NCBI RefSeq assembly: GCF_036763085.1
Contig: NZ_JBAIYU010000032.1
Coordinates: 91,317-155,316 of the forward strand
DNA: 64,000 nucleotides
Direction: 5' to 3'
From: JBAIYU01 sp036763085
GTDB taxonomy: Bacteria; Bacillota; Negativicutes; DSM-1736; Dendrosporobacteraceae
The notes beneath the pieces were generated by a model. The model saw nothing but the letters and a program-made list of their open reading frames with translations, had not been told where the DNA came from and made no database searches. Of this stretch, positions 44,738 through 52,694 are shown piece after piece. Each line of letters starts with the position of its first letter. The stretch's first letter is position 1. The translations under genes and the position numbers were made by a program.

Positions 44738-45898
44738 TCACTTGATTGATGCAACTGCGTATGCTGCAATACCTTCTTTTTGACCTGCAAAGCCCAATCC
44801 TTCAGTAGTTGTTGCTTTAACATTAACTCTACTCACTTCTACCCCTAACACTTTAGCAATATTACTATTCATTTCAGAAATGAACGGTGCTAACTTCGGC
44901 TTCTCGGCAACAATAGTTGCGTCTATATTATTTACGGCATATCCATGCTCACCGATTATTTCTTTAACTCTTCCTAACAACAGAAGACTTGATATGCCCT
45001 TATAGCTGTCATCGCTATCAGGAAAATGACGACCGATATCTCCTAGTCCAGCAGCTCCAAGCAAAGCGTCTTTAATAGCATGCAGCAAAACATCTGCATC
45101 AGAATGCCCCAGCAGACCATGAGTATGCGGTACGTCAACACCACCAAGTATAAGCTTACGACCTTCAACAAGTCTATGTACGTCGTAGCCCATCCCAAAT
45201 CTAACCATATTGCTGTCACTTCCTCGTTTTGTAATTACATCCGCAAAAGCCATATCTTCTGGTGTAGTTATTTTAAAGTTAGTATAGCTTCCTTTAACTA
45301 TCTTTACTCTTACACCAAGTTTCTCGACCAATGCTGCATCGTCTGTAGCTAAAAAACCCATCTTGTCAGCAAACTTATAAGCACTTTTTAAAATAGAATA
45401 TTTAAAAGCCTGCGGTGTTTGCACAGCCCAAAGTGCATTCCTATCTGGAGTTTCTCTTACAAATCCATCATCACCGACAGTCTTTATTGTATCTTTAACA
45501 GGTACAGCCGCAACAACTGCTCCATGCTCCCGCGCCTCCTTTATAACACACTTAATAGTATTAGTTGTTATAAGAGGTCTTGCCCCGTCATGAACAAGCA
45601 CGATTTCAGTATTTTCTGATATAACAGCTAATGCATTTGCTATTGAGTACTGTCTTTCACTACCTCCAGCAACCACGGTGTATGGCTTTAAATTTTCCGC
45701 TGCACTGAGCATTCTCTGAACTTGTTCAACTTCTTCTGCTGCGACTACAATTACCATATTATCTATTTCAGCACAGGCCGAAAATGTTTCTAGGCTATGT
45801 TGTAAAACAGGCTGTCCAGCAAGTGGCAACAAAACCTTATTTATTGATGCACCCATTCTTTTCCCTTGCCCTGCGGCAGCAACAATAACTGTGACCAA
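44738..45898 (-). CDS. ispDF: Fused IspD-IspF isoprenoid synthesis enzyme
   Basis: Non-mevalonate pathway. In the 386-residue product, residues about 1-228 are IspD (VIVAAAGQGKRMGASINKVL; VLVHDGARPLI; ATDDAALVE), making CDP-methylerythritol, and 229-386 are IspF (GMGYDVHRL; LGHSDADVLLHAI), making the 2,4-cyclodiphosphate. A single frame spans both. The TTG start at 45898 follows AGGGA. Many Firmicutes keep these as separate adjacent genes. Confidence 0.94.
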   Translation of the reverse strand: MVTVIVAAAGQGKRMGASINKVLLPLAGQPVLQHSLETFSACAEIDNMVIVVAAEEVEQVQRMLSAAENLKPYTVVAGGSERQYSIANALAVISENTEIVLVHDGARPLITTNTIKCVIKEAREHGAVVAAVPVKDTIKTVGDDGFVRETPDRNALWAVQTPQAFKYSILKSAYKFADKMGFLATDDAALVEKLGVRVKIVKGSYTNFKITTPEDMAFADVITKRGSDSNMVRFGMGYDVHRLVEGRKLILGGVDVPHTHGLLGHSDADVLLHAIKDALLGAAGLGDIGRHFPDSDDSYKGISSLLLLGRVKEIIGEHGYAVNNIDATIVAEKPKLAPFISEMNSNIAKVLGVEVSRVNVKATTTEGLGFAGQKEGIAAYAVASIK

Positions 45899-45997
45899 TA
45901 TTTTTCCCTACTCTCATAATAAATTGGTATTATAATCAGAATATATTCGGTTAATCATCTATAAAACCTGTATAATCTATACCATAACGAAGCAAAA

Positions 45998-46028
45998 AAA
46001 AATCCGTACTCCAAGAGTACGGATTTTT
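45998..46028 (-). terminator. Terminator of the PIN/TRAM gene
   Basis: A 14-bp stem (AAAAATCCGTACTC/GAGTACGGATTTTT) with a 3-nt loop and a T run on the minus strand, 7 bp after the stop at 46035. Confidence 0.93.
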
Positions 46029-46034
46029 GCTTTA

Positions 46035-47153
46035 TTATGCCCCACGTTCCATTGCTTTTGGTTTGGCAAAAATCATTCTGCCAGCTGCTGTCTGAAGTAC
46101 GGAAGTAACAAGTACTCCAATCGTCTCACCAATATGTTTTTTGCCACCATCAACAACAATCATCGTGCCATCATCAAGGTAAGCAACACCTTGCCCAAAT
46201 TCCTTGCCATCCTTTACAACATGCACTGTCATATCCTCACCAGGAAGCACGACAGGTTTAACTGCATTAGATAGCTCGTTAATGTTGAGCACAGGTACCC
46301 CTTGAAGCTCAGAAACCTTATTTAAATTATAATCATTAGTAATAATTTTAGCTTTTAAAACTTGACCCAGCTTTACTAGTTTAGAATCTACCTCTGTAAT
46401 ATCATCAAAGTCGCGATTATCGATTTTAACGTACATACCCAATTCCTTCTGAATACGATTTAAAATATCTAAACCACGTCGGCCGCGATTACGTTTTAAT
46501 AAATCTGAAGAATCAGCAATATGCTGTAGTTCTTCCAATACGAAGACAGGAATTATTAACGTTCCTTCAATAAAACCGCTTTTGCATATGTCAGCTATAC
46601 GTCCATCAATAATAACACTAGTATCTAAAATTTTATATTGATAGTTATCGGATGCTTTATCTTTTTGTTTATCTTTACCCATCCAAGGCAATACCTCAAA
46701 CAAACTTGATAATTCATCACGTTTACGTATAGTAATATTAATACCCAGATAACCTAAAATGATACTTAGGACTCCTGGTACGTAACTTCCGACAATAGGC
46801 ACAGGTAAAAAAGCCGAACCCAATAAATTAGCAATTATTAGTCCAATAGCTAACCCGAGCGAACCAGCTAACACATCGTAAACTGGCATTTTATTTAATC
46901 TTGCTTCAACCCAATACGTAAATTGCCATAAATGTTTAATTAAAAAAGGTGCTGCGAGAAAGCCAATAACGCCACCCAAGATTCCACCTATCAAAAACGA
47001 TAAAATAGTGGTCATTGTTAGCCCAAACAAACCCATTCTTAAAAATTCAGCACTTATTACTGAAGATAAAAACGGGTTAATTAACTTAACCAGCATTAGC
47101 CCAGCAACTGCTGTCAAAAGAGTAATTACAAATCTTAATACCTTATCCAACAA
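46035..47153 (-). CDS. PIN/TRAM-domain membrane protein (YacL-like)
   Basis: The 372-residue product has four N-terminal membrane segments (to about residue 150), a PIN nuclease-like domain (LDTSVIIDGRIADICKSGFI, then KIITNDYNLNKV) and a C-terminal TRAM domain. A membrane-bound RNase role is inferred. Start: the TTG at 47153 (MLDKVLRF) is favoured over the GTG at 47162, which abuts the GGAGGGG SD. Lies downstream of carD and upstream of ispDF, as yacL does in Bacillus. Confidence 0.88.
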   Translation of the reverse strand: MLDKVLRFVITLLTAVAGLMLVKLINPFLSSVISAEFLRMGLFGLTMTTILSFLIGGILGGVIGFLAAPFLIKHLWQFTYWVEARLNKMPVYDVLAGSLGLAIGLIIANLLGSAFLPVPIVGSYVPGVLSIILGYLGINITIRKRDELSSLFEVLPWMGKDKQKDKASDNYQYKILDTSVIIDGRIADICKSGFIEGTLIIPVFVLEELQHIADSSDLLKRNRGRRGLDILNRIQKELGMYVKIDNRDFDDITEVDSKLVKLGQVLKAKIITNDYNLNKVSELQGVPVLNINELSNAVKPVVLPGEDMTVHVVKDGKEFGQGVAYLDDGTMIVVDGGKKHIGETIGVLVTSVLQTAAGRMIFAKPKAMERGA

Positions 47154-47209
47154 ATCCCTCACCCCCTCCCATTGTCGTATTTAGGTATAGCAATTTACAA
47201 AGGGAAGCG

Positions 47210-47229
47210 TTTCCACCAAAATGTGGAAA
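47210..47229. other. Perfect 7-bp inverted repeat upstream of the PIN/TRAM gene
   Basis: TTTCCAC and GTGGAAA separated by 6 bp in the 106-bp gap after carD. It could be an operator or a small hairpin. No regulator is assigned. Confidence 0.4.
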
Positions 47230-47261
47230 TCTATATTTAGTTTATCCTATAATTAATAAAA

Positions 47262-47287
47262 AAATACGTCAGTCGCCTGGCGTATTT
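47262..47287 (-). terminator. carD terminator
   Basis: AAATACG/CGTATTT with an inner CAG/CTG and GCGA loop on the minus strand, followed by a T run. It overlaps the carD stop codon. Confidence 0.88.
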
Positions 47288-47763
47288 TCCTTTAGTAAGT
47301 CATATACCCACGCTTCGATACTTTCAGCGTCTTTATCACAGGCTAATACCAGCTCACTTACTAGTATTTGTCTAGCAGTATCTAAGAGCCTTCTTTCACC
47401 AGTCGAAATCTTTTTTACCCTATCTTGTAGTATCAAGTTACGCACAACTTCGGCAACCTCATAGATGCTGCCGCTCTTTATTTTTAATAAGTTTGCGTTA
47501 AATCTTCTATTCCAACTGCCATTAGATTGACTAGGTTGAGTTTTTAAAATGTCTATTACTTTTTCAACTTCTGGTTGCCCAATTACTTCACGCAGGCCAA
47601 CATTCTCGACATTATTCATCGGTATCATAACCTTCATACCGCCAAAAGGCATGGTAAGAATGAAATAGAGCTGCCGCTGTCCCATTACTTCGTGTTCTTC
47701 TATTCCTTCAATAACACCAGCACCGTGCATAGGGTATACTACCCTATCCCCAACAGTCAACAT
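47269..47763 (-). CDS. CarD/CdnL-family RNA polymerase-binding regulator
   Basis: The 164-residue product has an N-terminal Tudor-like RNA polymerase interaction domain (VGDRVVYPMHGAGVIEGIEE) and a C-terminal helical DNA-binding domain. CarD-type proteins stabilise the open complex at rRNA and other promoters. Own promoter at 47827-47856. Located before the YacL homologue, as in Bacillus and Clostridium. Confidence 0.9.
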   Translation of the reverse strand: MLTVGDRVVYPMHGAGVIEGIEEHEVMGQRQLYFILTMPFGGMKVMIPMNNVENVGLREVIGQPEVEKVIDILKTQPSQSNGSWNRRFNANLLKIKSGSIYEVAEVVRNLILQDRVKKISTGERRLLDTARQILVSELVLACDKDAESIEAWVYDLLKENTPGD

Positions 47764-47826
47764 AGCAGCACCTCCTGACGCTAAAATAAATTATATCATA
47801 AAGGCTTTTTCCTGTCAAAATTTAAT

Positions 47827-47856
47827 ATTTTAGCACAGTCGCAGGATTATTGTCAA
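47827..47856 (-). promoter_or_regulatory. carD promoter (divergent)
   Basis: TTGACA (47856-47851), 18 bp, TAAAAT (47832-47827) on the minus strand. Its -35 is part of an inverted repeat with the -35 of the opposite promoter. Confidence 0.8.
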
Positions 47857-47879
47857 TTATCGTTTTTCAATACCAACCA

Positions 47880-47909
47880 TTGACAATGTTGGTTTTATGT
47901 AGATATAAT
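47880..47909 (+). promoter_or_regulatory. Promoter of the 47933 gene (divergent)
   Basis: TTGACA (47880-47885), 18 bp, TATAAT (47904-47909). ATTGTCAAT (47849-47857) and ATTGACAAT (47879-47887) form a 9-bp inverted repeat carrying both -35 boxes. Confidence 0.85.
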
Positions 47910-47932
47910 AATTTCAAAGTGAGGTGTTCACC

Positions 47933-48328
47933 GTGAATGATAAATGCTGCATCGATTTTCAAAACGCTGTCGATGATTACTTAATTCGTCACCGCAGTGT
48001 TCTAGACATTCTAACTAAATACCAGGAATCGGCCGCCCGTGTTAATCGCGCCTTTGCCAAAGCTGTGACAGAATGTGGCTGTGTAAAGGTTAATGCGTCA
48101 CGCCAGGAAATTCCATCAGATGCCGAATACAGCGACATAAAAAAATTCATGTCTTCACACCTATCTGGTAAACCGTGTGATCACTGTCAAGAAATCATCA
48201 GTAAGGAACTAGGACATAATATTTTTTATCTAACGGCCTTATGCAACTTAGGCGGACTCAGTCTAGCCGAAGTTATGAAACAAGAATGTAAAAACGTAAC
48301 TACATTAGGGGTATTCCATCTAACTTAA
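47933..48328 (+). CDS. Conserved-looking small protein of unknown function
   Basis: The 131-residue, mostly helical product has CCIDF near the N terminus, a CGC motif (ECGCVKV) and a CDHC motif. The layout (RHRSVLDILTKYQESAARVNRAFAK; FYLTALCNLGGLSLAEVM) resembles MazG-like small proteins of Firmicutes, but I cannot confirm that. No membrane segment. The GTG at 47933 is 6 nt after GAGGTG. Transcribed alone from a strong promoter and ended by a terminator. Confidence 0.75.
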   Translation: MNDKCCIDFQNAVDDYLIRHRSVLDILTKYQESAARVNRAFAKAVTECGCVKVNASRQEIPSDAEYSDIKKFMSSHLSGKPCDHCQEIISKELGHNIFYLTALCNLGGLSLAEVMKQECKNVTTLGVFHLT

Positions 48329-48349
48329 ATTATAACTACTAAATTTTTT

Positions 48350-48366
48350 TGCAGCCTAGGGCTGCA
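48350..48366 (+). terminator. Terminator of the 47933 gene
   Basis: TGCAGCC/GGCTGCA hairpin with TAG loop, followed by TTTTTT, 22 bp after the stop. Confidence 0.92.
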
Positions 48367-48404
48367 TTTTTTATTACATAAATGAGCTAGTTAGCGGACA
48401 TGAT

Positions 48405-48422
48405 ACATCTAACGATAGATGT
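48405..48422 (+). other. Inverted repeat just upstream of the spoIIP SD
   Basis: ACATCTA and TAGATGT around ACGA, 14 bp before the start codon and abutting the SD. It might affect translation or be a regulator site. No sigma-E or sigma-F type promoter was placed with confidence. Confidence 0.4.
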
Positions 48423-48436
48423 AAAGAGGTGTGTTC

Positions 48437-49555
48437 ATGCGTTTAATAGCTTTTCTTACAGCATTGCTCATTATCTGTACTCCCCCCGCCTGTTTTGCTA
48501 ATCTTCTTCCTTATGAGGGAGACGAACTAGAATCAGGTTATGTTACTATTGTTGATGATGCAGGCGAAATTATCATGCAGACAGGGTATAACGTTAAGCC
48601 CGGCGATCAATATATAAACGAAGAAAATCGTCTCTATGAAGTAACGGCTGTAGAGGGAACACTAGCTAAAGCAAGATTTCTAGGCACCGAATTCGATATA
48701 GCGATGGAGGCATCGGCGATCCCAGCGCAGGCACCTGCTGATGCTCCTAAACTTATCAGTATTTATCACACTCATACCGATGAATCTTATATCCCGCATG
48801 ACGGAAAATCTTCTACACCTGGCAAAGGAAGCATTATGCTAGTTGGAGATGTCTTTCAAAAGCGATTAGAAGAGCTTGGCTATACGGTTGAGCACAGTAA
48901 AACTATCCACGAGCCTCATGATGCAAATGCATACCAGCGCTCACGCCGAACCTTCGTAAAATTAATGGAAAACAGACCTGTAGCGCTTTTCGATGTTCAT
49001 CGCGATAGTGCTCCGTTAAAAGCATATAGCACCACTATAAACGGCGAACCTGTAGCTAAAGTTATGCTAGTAGTAGGTCGACAAAATCAAAATAAGGCTA
49101 CTACCTTGAACTATGCCAAAAGAATTAAGGCGGCAGCTGATGCGAAATATAAAGGTCTAATTCGCGGCATCTTTATTGCCCGCGGAAACTACAACCAAGA
49201 CCTTAATCCGCGTGCTATGCTAATAGAAGTTGGAACTCAGTACAATTCATTCGGGGCAGCTGAGAGAGGTGTTACTTTATTTGCAGATGTTGTTCCTAGC
49301 TTTTTGAAAACTAATCAAAAAGGAACAGCTTCCGCAGCACCGGCTGGTCAAGAAGCAGAAGATGAGTATGCAGGAGCTGGCGATGAAAAATCCTATAGCA
49401 GCGATATGCTTTATATAGCTGGTGCTCTTGTTGTCGGCGTTGCAGCTTTTCTTTTCTTAAGTACAGGCAGTATGAACGAAGCCAAGAGTAAATTTAGCAA
49501 TTTCTTTAAATATGAATTTAGAGATTTATGGAGTTCCCGCCGGAAACGTAAGTAA
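48437..49555 (+). CDS. spoIIP: SpoIIP-family sporulation amidase
   Basis: In the family, an N-acetylmuramoyl-L-alanine amidase that thins septal peptidoglycan during engulfment. The 372-residue product has an N-terminal signal peptide (1-21, ending ACFA), a small domain (35-83; YVTIVDDAGEI, LYEVTAVEG), a SpoIIP catalytic domain with HTHTDES (111-117), VHRDSAP (His188) and NPRAMLIEVGT, then an acidic linker and a C-terminal membrane segment (about residues 330-348) with a basic tail. The C-terminal anchor differs from B. subtilis SpoIIP. ATG after AGAGGTG. Confidence 0.88.
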   Translation: MRLIAFLTALLIICTPPACFANLLPYEGDELESGYVTIVDDAGEIIMQTGYNVKPGDQYINEENRLYEVTAVEGTLAKARFLGTEFDIAMEASAIPAQAPADAPKLISIYHTHTDESYIPHDGKSSTPGKGSIMLVGDVFQKRLEELGYTVEHSKTIHEPHDANAYQRSRRTFVKLMENRPVALFDVHRDSAPLKAYSTTINGEPVAKVMLVVGRQNQNKATTLNYAKRIKAAADAKYKGLIRGIFIARGNYNQDLNPRAMLIEVGTQYNSFGAAERGVTLFADVVPSFLKTNQKGTASAAPAGQEAEDEYAGAGDEKSYSSDMLYIAGALVVGVAAFLFLSTGSMNEAKSKFSNFFKYEFRDLWSSRRKRK

Positions 49556-49571
49556 AGCAGGAGGCTTAAGT

Positions 49572-49886
49572 ATGATAAATCGTCGCTTTTTACTTATTGC
49601 GGGAGCAGTAATTCTTATCGGAGTTATGACTTTTAGTTCACTGCACCTGCTGCCTTTGCAAAATTTTTTATCAATACAACAAAAGCCTGAGCAGGCCCCA
49701 CAGAAAGTTTACGATTACTATATAATAATTGATGAACAAAGCGGTGCTGAACTAATGTATGTGCCCCTTGTTGTTAGCATTGGGGACGAAGTTCTATCTG
49801 AGGATAATAAATTGTACGAAGTCGTGCGAGTAGAAGAAAACCAGGCTTACGCCCGGTTTAAAAAAGATATTAAACTTGATAATTAA
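49572..49886 (+). CDS. Small membrane protein sharing a domain with the adjacent SpoIIP
   Basis: The 104-residue product has an N-terminal membrane anchor (LLIAGAVILIGVMTFSSLHLL), then a domain at 49-96 (YYIIIDEQSGAELMY, LYEVVRVEE, YARF) that aligns with residues 35-83 of the preceding SpoIIP: both share I.D.....E, GD....E.N.LYEV..VE, and A.ARF. The ATG at 49572 is 8 nt after GGAGG and 16 bp after the spoIIP stop, so the pair is an operon. I do not know the family name; a role with SpoIIP is inferred. Confidence 0.8.
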   Translation: MINRRFLLIAGAVILIGVMTFSSLHLLPLQNFLSIQQKPEQAPQKVYDYYIIIDEQSGAELMYVPLVVSIGDEVLSEDNKLYEVVRVEENQAYARFKKDIKLDN

Positions 49887-49895
49887 TTATTTTTT

Positions 49896-50981
49896 CTACA
49901 TATAACGGTCCAGCACTGCCTGTTCGCGCAGACGCTTGAGACCGTCTTTTATTGATTTAGCTCTAACTTCACCAATACCTTCCACATCATCCAGTTCAGA
50001 AATACTTGCGTTATAGATGTGATGAAGTGTCTTGAACCTTGTCACTAGATTTTCGACTACAGCCATGGGTAAGCGAGGAATTCGCCGGAGCAGCCTGTAC
50101 CCCCTAGGAACAACAGGAACATCAATTGAATTAGCAGATACTCCAAAACCTAAGATACGACACACTGTATACGGCTCTAAGCTTTCTTCTGGCAAAGTGG
50201 ACAACTGAAATCGAACATTATTATGTGTCTTGTCATCATTACTTAAGCAATAATCTTTTATTAAGTAATAAATATCATCTTCATCGGAAACTATTTCTTC
50301 CATTTGCATACTTACAAGACGGCCCTCTGTTCCCAATTCGATAATATTGTGTTCTATTTCTCTGGCAATCCTACTTACCTGTTCTGCCCGAATGATAGGC
50401 CCAGCAACATCCGCTAAAGTTACCAAATCCTCAAATTCGAGAGCATTTAGATTTGTTAATCCTTTTTTAAGTACGGCTTGGTATTTCTCAAAAGTTTGAA
50501 GTGCCTGATTGGCTCGGTTTAAAATAACGGTAATATCTTTTAGTATATAACGTATATGACCTACGTAAACGGAAATAAGGTTTCTACGCTGCGATATAGA
50601 AATGACTAACGTCCCAGTCTGCTTGGCTACTCTTTCAGCAGTCCGATGCCTTGTACCAGTTTCAGATGTACTAATTGCCGAATCAGGTACTAACTGAGCA
50701 TTAGCATATAATATCTTTTTTGCATCCTGAGAAAGGATGAGTGCACCATCCATCTTTGCCAATTCATAAATTGCCGCAGGCGTATATTCCGTATTAAGGA
50801 AAAATCCACCATCAACTGTTTCCATAATCGATGGATTATCACCCACTACTACAAGTGCCCCCATCTTGGCTCGTAGAATATTCTCCAAACCTTCTCTTAG
50901 CGGCATTCCAGGTGCCAATGATTTAATAATATTTATAAACTTTGAATCCCAAAGACGCTCTTGTGCTTTATTCATTGTCAT
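49896..50981 (-). CDS. disA: DNA integrity scanning diadenylate cyclase DisA
   Basis: Makes c-di-AMP and senses branched DNA. The 361-residue product has an N-terminal DAC domain with KMDGALIL and GTRHRTAER, a middle helical linker, and a C-terminal HhH region (ISELDDVEGIGEVRAKSIK). ATG at 50981 after GGAGG. Follows radA, as in Bacillus. Its stop is 9 bp from the convergent stop of the small membrane protein gene. Confidence 0.96.
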   Translation of the reverse strand: MTMNKAQERLWDSKFINIIKSLAPGMPLREGLENILRAKMGALVVVGDNPSIMETVDGGFFLNTEYTPAAIYELAKMDGALILSQDAKKILYANAQLVPDSAISTSETGTRHRTAERVAKQTGTLVISISQRRNLISVYVGHIRYILKDITVILNRANQALQTFEKYQAVLKKGLTNLNALEFEDLVTLADVAGPIIRAEQVSRIAREIEHNIIELGTEGRLVSMQMEEIVSDEDDIYYLIKDYCLSNDDKTHNNVRFQLSTLPEESLEPYTVCRILGFGVSANSIDVPVVPRGYRLLRRIPRLPMAVVENLVTRFKTLHHIYNASISELDDVEGIGEVRAKSIKDGLKRLREQAVLDRYM

Positions 50982-51232
50982 TATTCCTGGCCTCCACCGC
51001 CGGTATATAATATAAAATAGTGTTCCCTATAAGAGTAATCTTTTACCACATTCTTCTTAGATTCTTAAATAATTAAACCATTTTAAAAGAATTCCTTCTA
51101 ACATCTACCTTTTTATAATCTAACAAAAATTGTTTTATAAATTGAGACTAATTCATGTTTAATTTTTAGTATTGCTACTTGAAGATAACCTATTCGAGCG
51201 GGCTTGATCATCAGGTAAAAATTATCTGGTAA
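50982..51232. other. radA-disA spacer without recognised features
   Basis: 250 bp of AT-rich sequence. A CAGGTAA/TTATCTG inverted repeat lies near 51212-51229, but no T run follows on the minus strand. I found no convincing promoter or gene. Confidence 0.5.
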
Positions 51233-52600
51233 TTAATCTAAGCCTGCTTCAAGCGCCTCAATAACTGTTTCTACTCCGGTCAGTTGAATCGCCGAAATTT
51301 TAGGCAGATTATTCAAATTGGCTTTGGGAAGTATAATCCTCTTAAAACCCATTTTCGCAGCTTCTCTGATTCGAGATTCAGCATGCGACACAGCTCTTAC
51401 TTCGCCTGCTAATCCAACCTCCCCAAAGGTTACTGTATTAGCAGTTGTGTTCCTATTACGGAAGCTCGAAACTAAAGCCATAATAAGTGCTAAATCTGCT
51501 GCAGGTTCCTCTACTTTTATTCCCCCAGCAATTTTCACATACACGTCAGATGTTCCCAACATCAAACCTACTCGTTTTTCCAGCACAGCTAGCAGTAATT
51601 GAATACGCTTTATATCGATGTAGTCTGAAGTTCGTCTTGGTGGCATAAATGGCGAATCACTCACTAAAGCCTGAATTTCAACTAATAACGGTCTAGTTCC
51701 CTCGACTGTTGGAATTACCACACTGCCAGGTACATCCATTGGTCTTTCAGATAAAAATAACTTAGAAGCATCCGGCACATCCACTAGACCTTCACCACGC
51801 ATTTCAAACAAACCAATCTCATTAGTACTGCCAAAGCGATTTTTTACTGCCCTTAAAACTCTAAATTGAGCGTTGCGATCACCTTCGAAATATAAGACGG
51901 TATCTACTATGTGCTCAAGCACACGAGGTCCAGCCAAGGCCCCATCTTTGGTTACATGCCCAACTACAAATGTTGCTATTGAATTATTTTTAGCTAATCG
52001 TAGTAATTGGACCGCGCTTTCTCTAACTTGACTTACACTTCCAGGCGCACTTTGCAGTTCTGGTCTAAATACAGTCTGTATTGAATCAATCACTAAAAGT
52101 TCTGGTGCTAATTTTGCTGCCTGCTGTTCTATAATATCAAGATTTGTCTCGCTCAGGACAAATAAATTTTCGTTAATTGCATTAAGTCGATCTGCTCTGA
52201 GACGTACTTGGCGAGTACTTTCCTCACCCGTAACATATAAAACTTTCCCACGATTCTTGGCAATGTGAGCACAAATCTTCAAAGTTAAGCTAGATTTGCC
52301 AACTCCCGGATCCCCCACTATTAGTACCATTGAACCTGGGATTACCCCTCCTCCTAGTACACGATCAAGCTCCTCTGATCCAGTTTCAAATCGTGGCATA
52401 TCATCAACAGCTACCTCGGCTATTGGAATCGGTAATTGACCAGTTGATAGGCCTAACGCTAATCCACCTCTTGCTGGCTCGGACTTCATTACTTCTTCTG
52501 TCATCGAATTCCAAGCACCGCACCCTGGGCATTTCCCCAGCCATTTTGGCGAATCATAACCACATTCCTGGCAGAAAAAGGCCGTTTTCTTCTTAACCAT
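51233..52600 (-). CDS. radA: DNA repair protein RadA (Sms)
   Basis: RecA-like branch-migration helicase. The 455-residue product has an N-terminal zinc finger (CQECGYDSPKWLGKCPGCG), Walker A GDPGVGKSS, the KNRFG motif, and a C-terminal Lon-protease-like domain. The ATG at 52600 follows AAGGGG. It lies after clpC, beyond a strong hairpin, and before disA. Confidence 0.96.
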   Translation of the reverse strand: MVKKKTAFFCQECGYDSPKWLGKCPGCGAWNSMTEEVMKSEPARGGLALGLSTGQLPIPIAEVAVDDMPRFETGSEELDRVLGGGVIPGSMVLIVGDPGVGKSSLTLKICAHIAKNRGKVLYVTGEESTRQVRLRADRLNAINENLFVLSETNLDIIEQQAAKLAPELLVIDSIQTVFRPELQSAPGSVSQVRESAVQLLRLAKNNSIATFVVGHVTKDGALAGPRVLEHIVDTVLYFEGDRNAQFRVLRAVKNRFGSTNEIGLFEMRGEGLVDVPDASKLFLSERPMDVPGSVVIPTVEGTRPLLVEIQALVSDSPFMPPRRTSDYIDIKRIQLLLAVLEKRVGLMLGTSDVYVKIAGGIKVEEPAADLALIMALVSSFRNRNTTANTVTFGEVGLAGEVRAVSHAESRIREAAKMGFKRIILPKANLNNLPKISAIQLTGVETVIEALEAGLD

Positions 52601-52622
52601 GAAACATACCCCTTCCCAGCTA

Positions 52623-52660
52623 ATAACGAAAAGCACTCTAAGTAGAGTGCTTTTCGTTAT
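52623..52660. terminator. clpC-radA terminator
   Basis: A perfect 18-bp inverted repeat (ATAACGAAAAGCACTCTA) with a 2-nt loop. It contains T4 on the transcribed strand but no longer tail; probably ends or attenuates the ctsR-clpC transcript. Confidence 0.8.
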
Positions 52661-52694
52661 TTATCAGCTTTTTCCTGCATTCTAGTATCTAATT

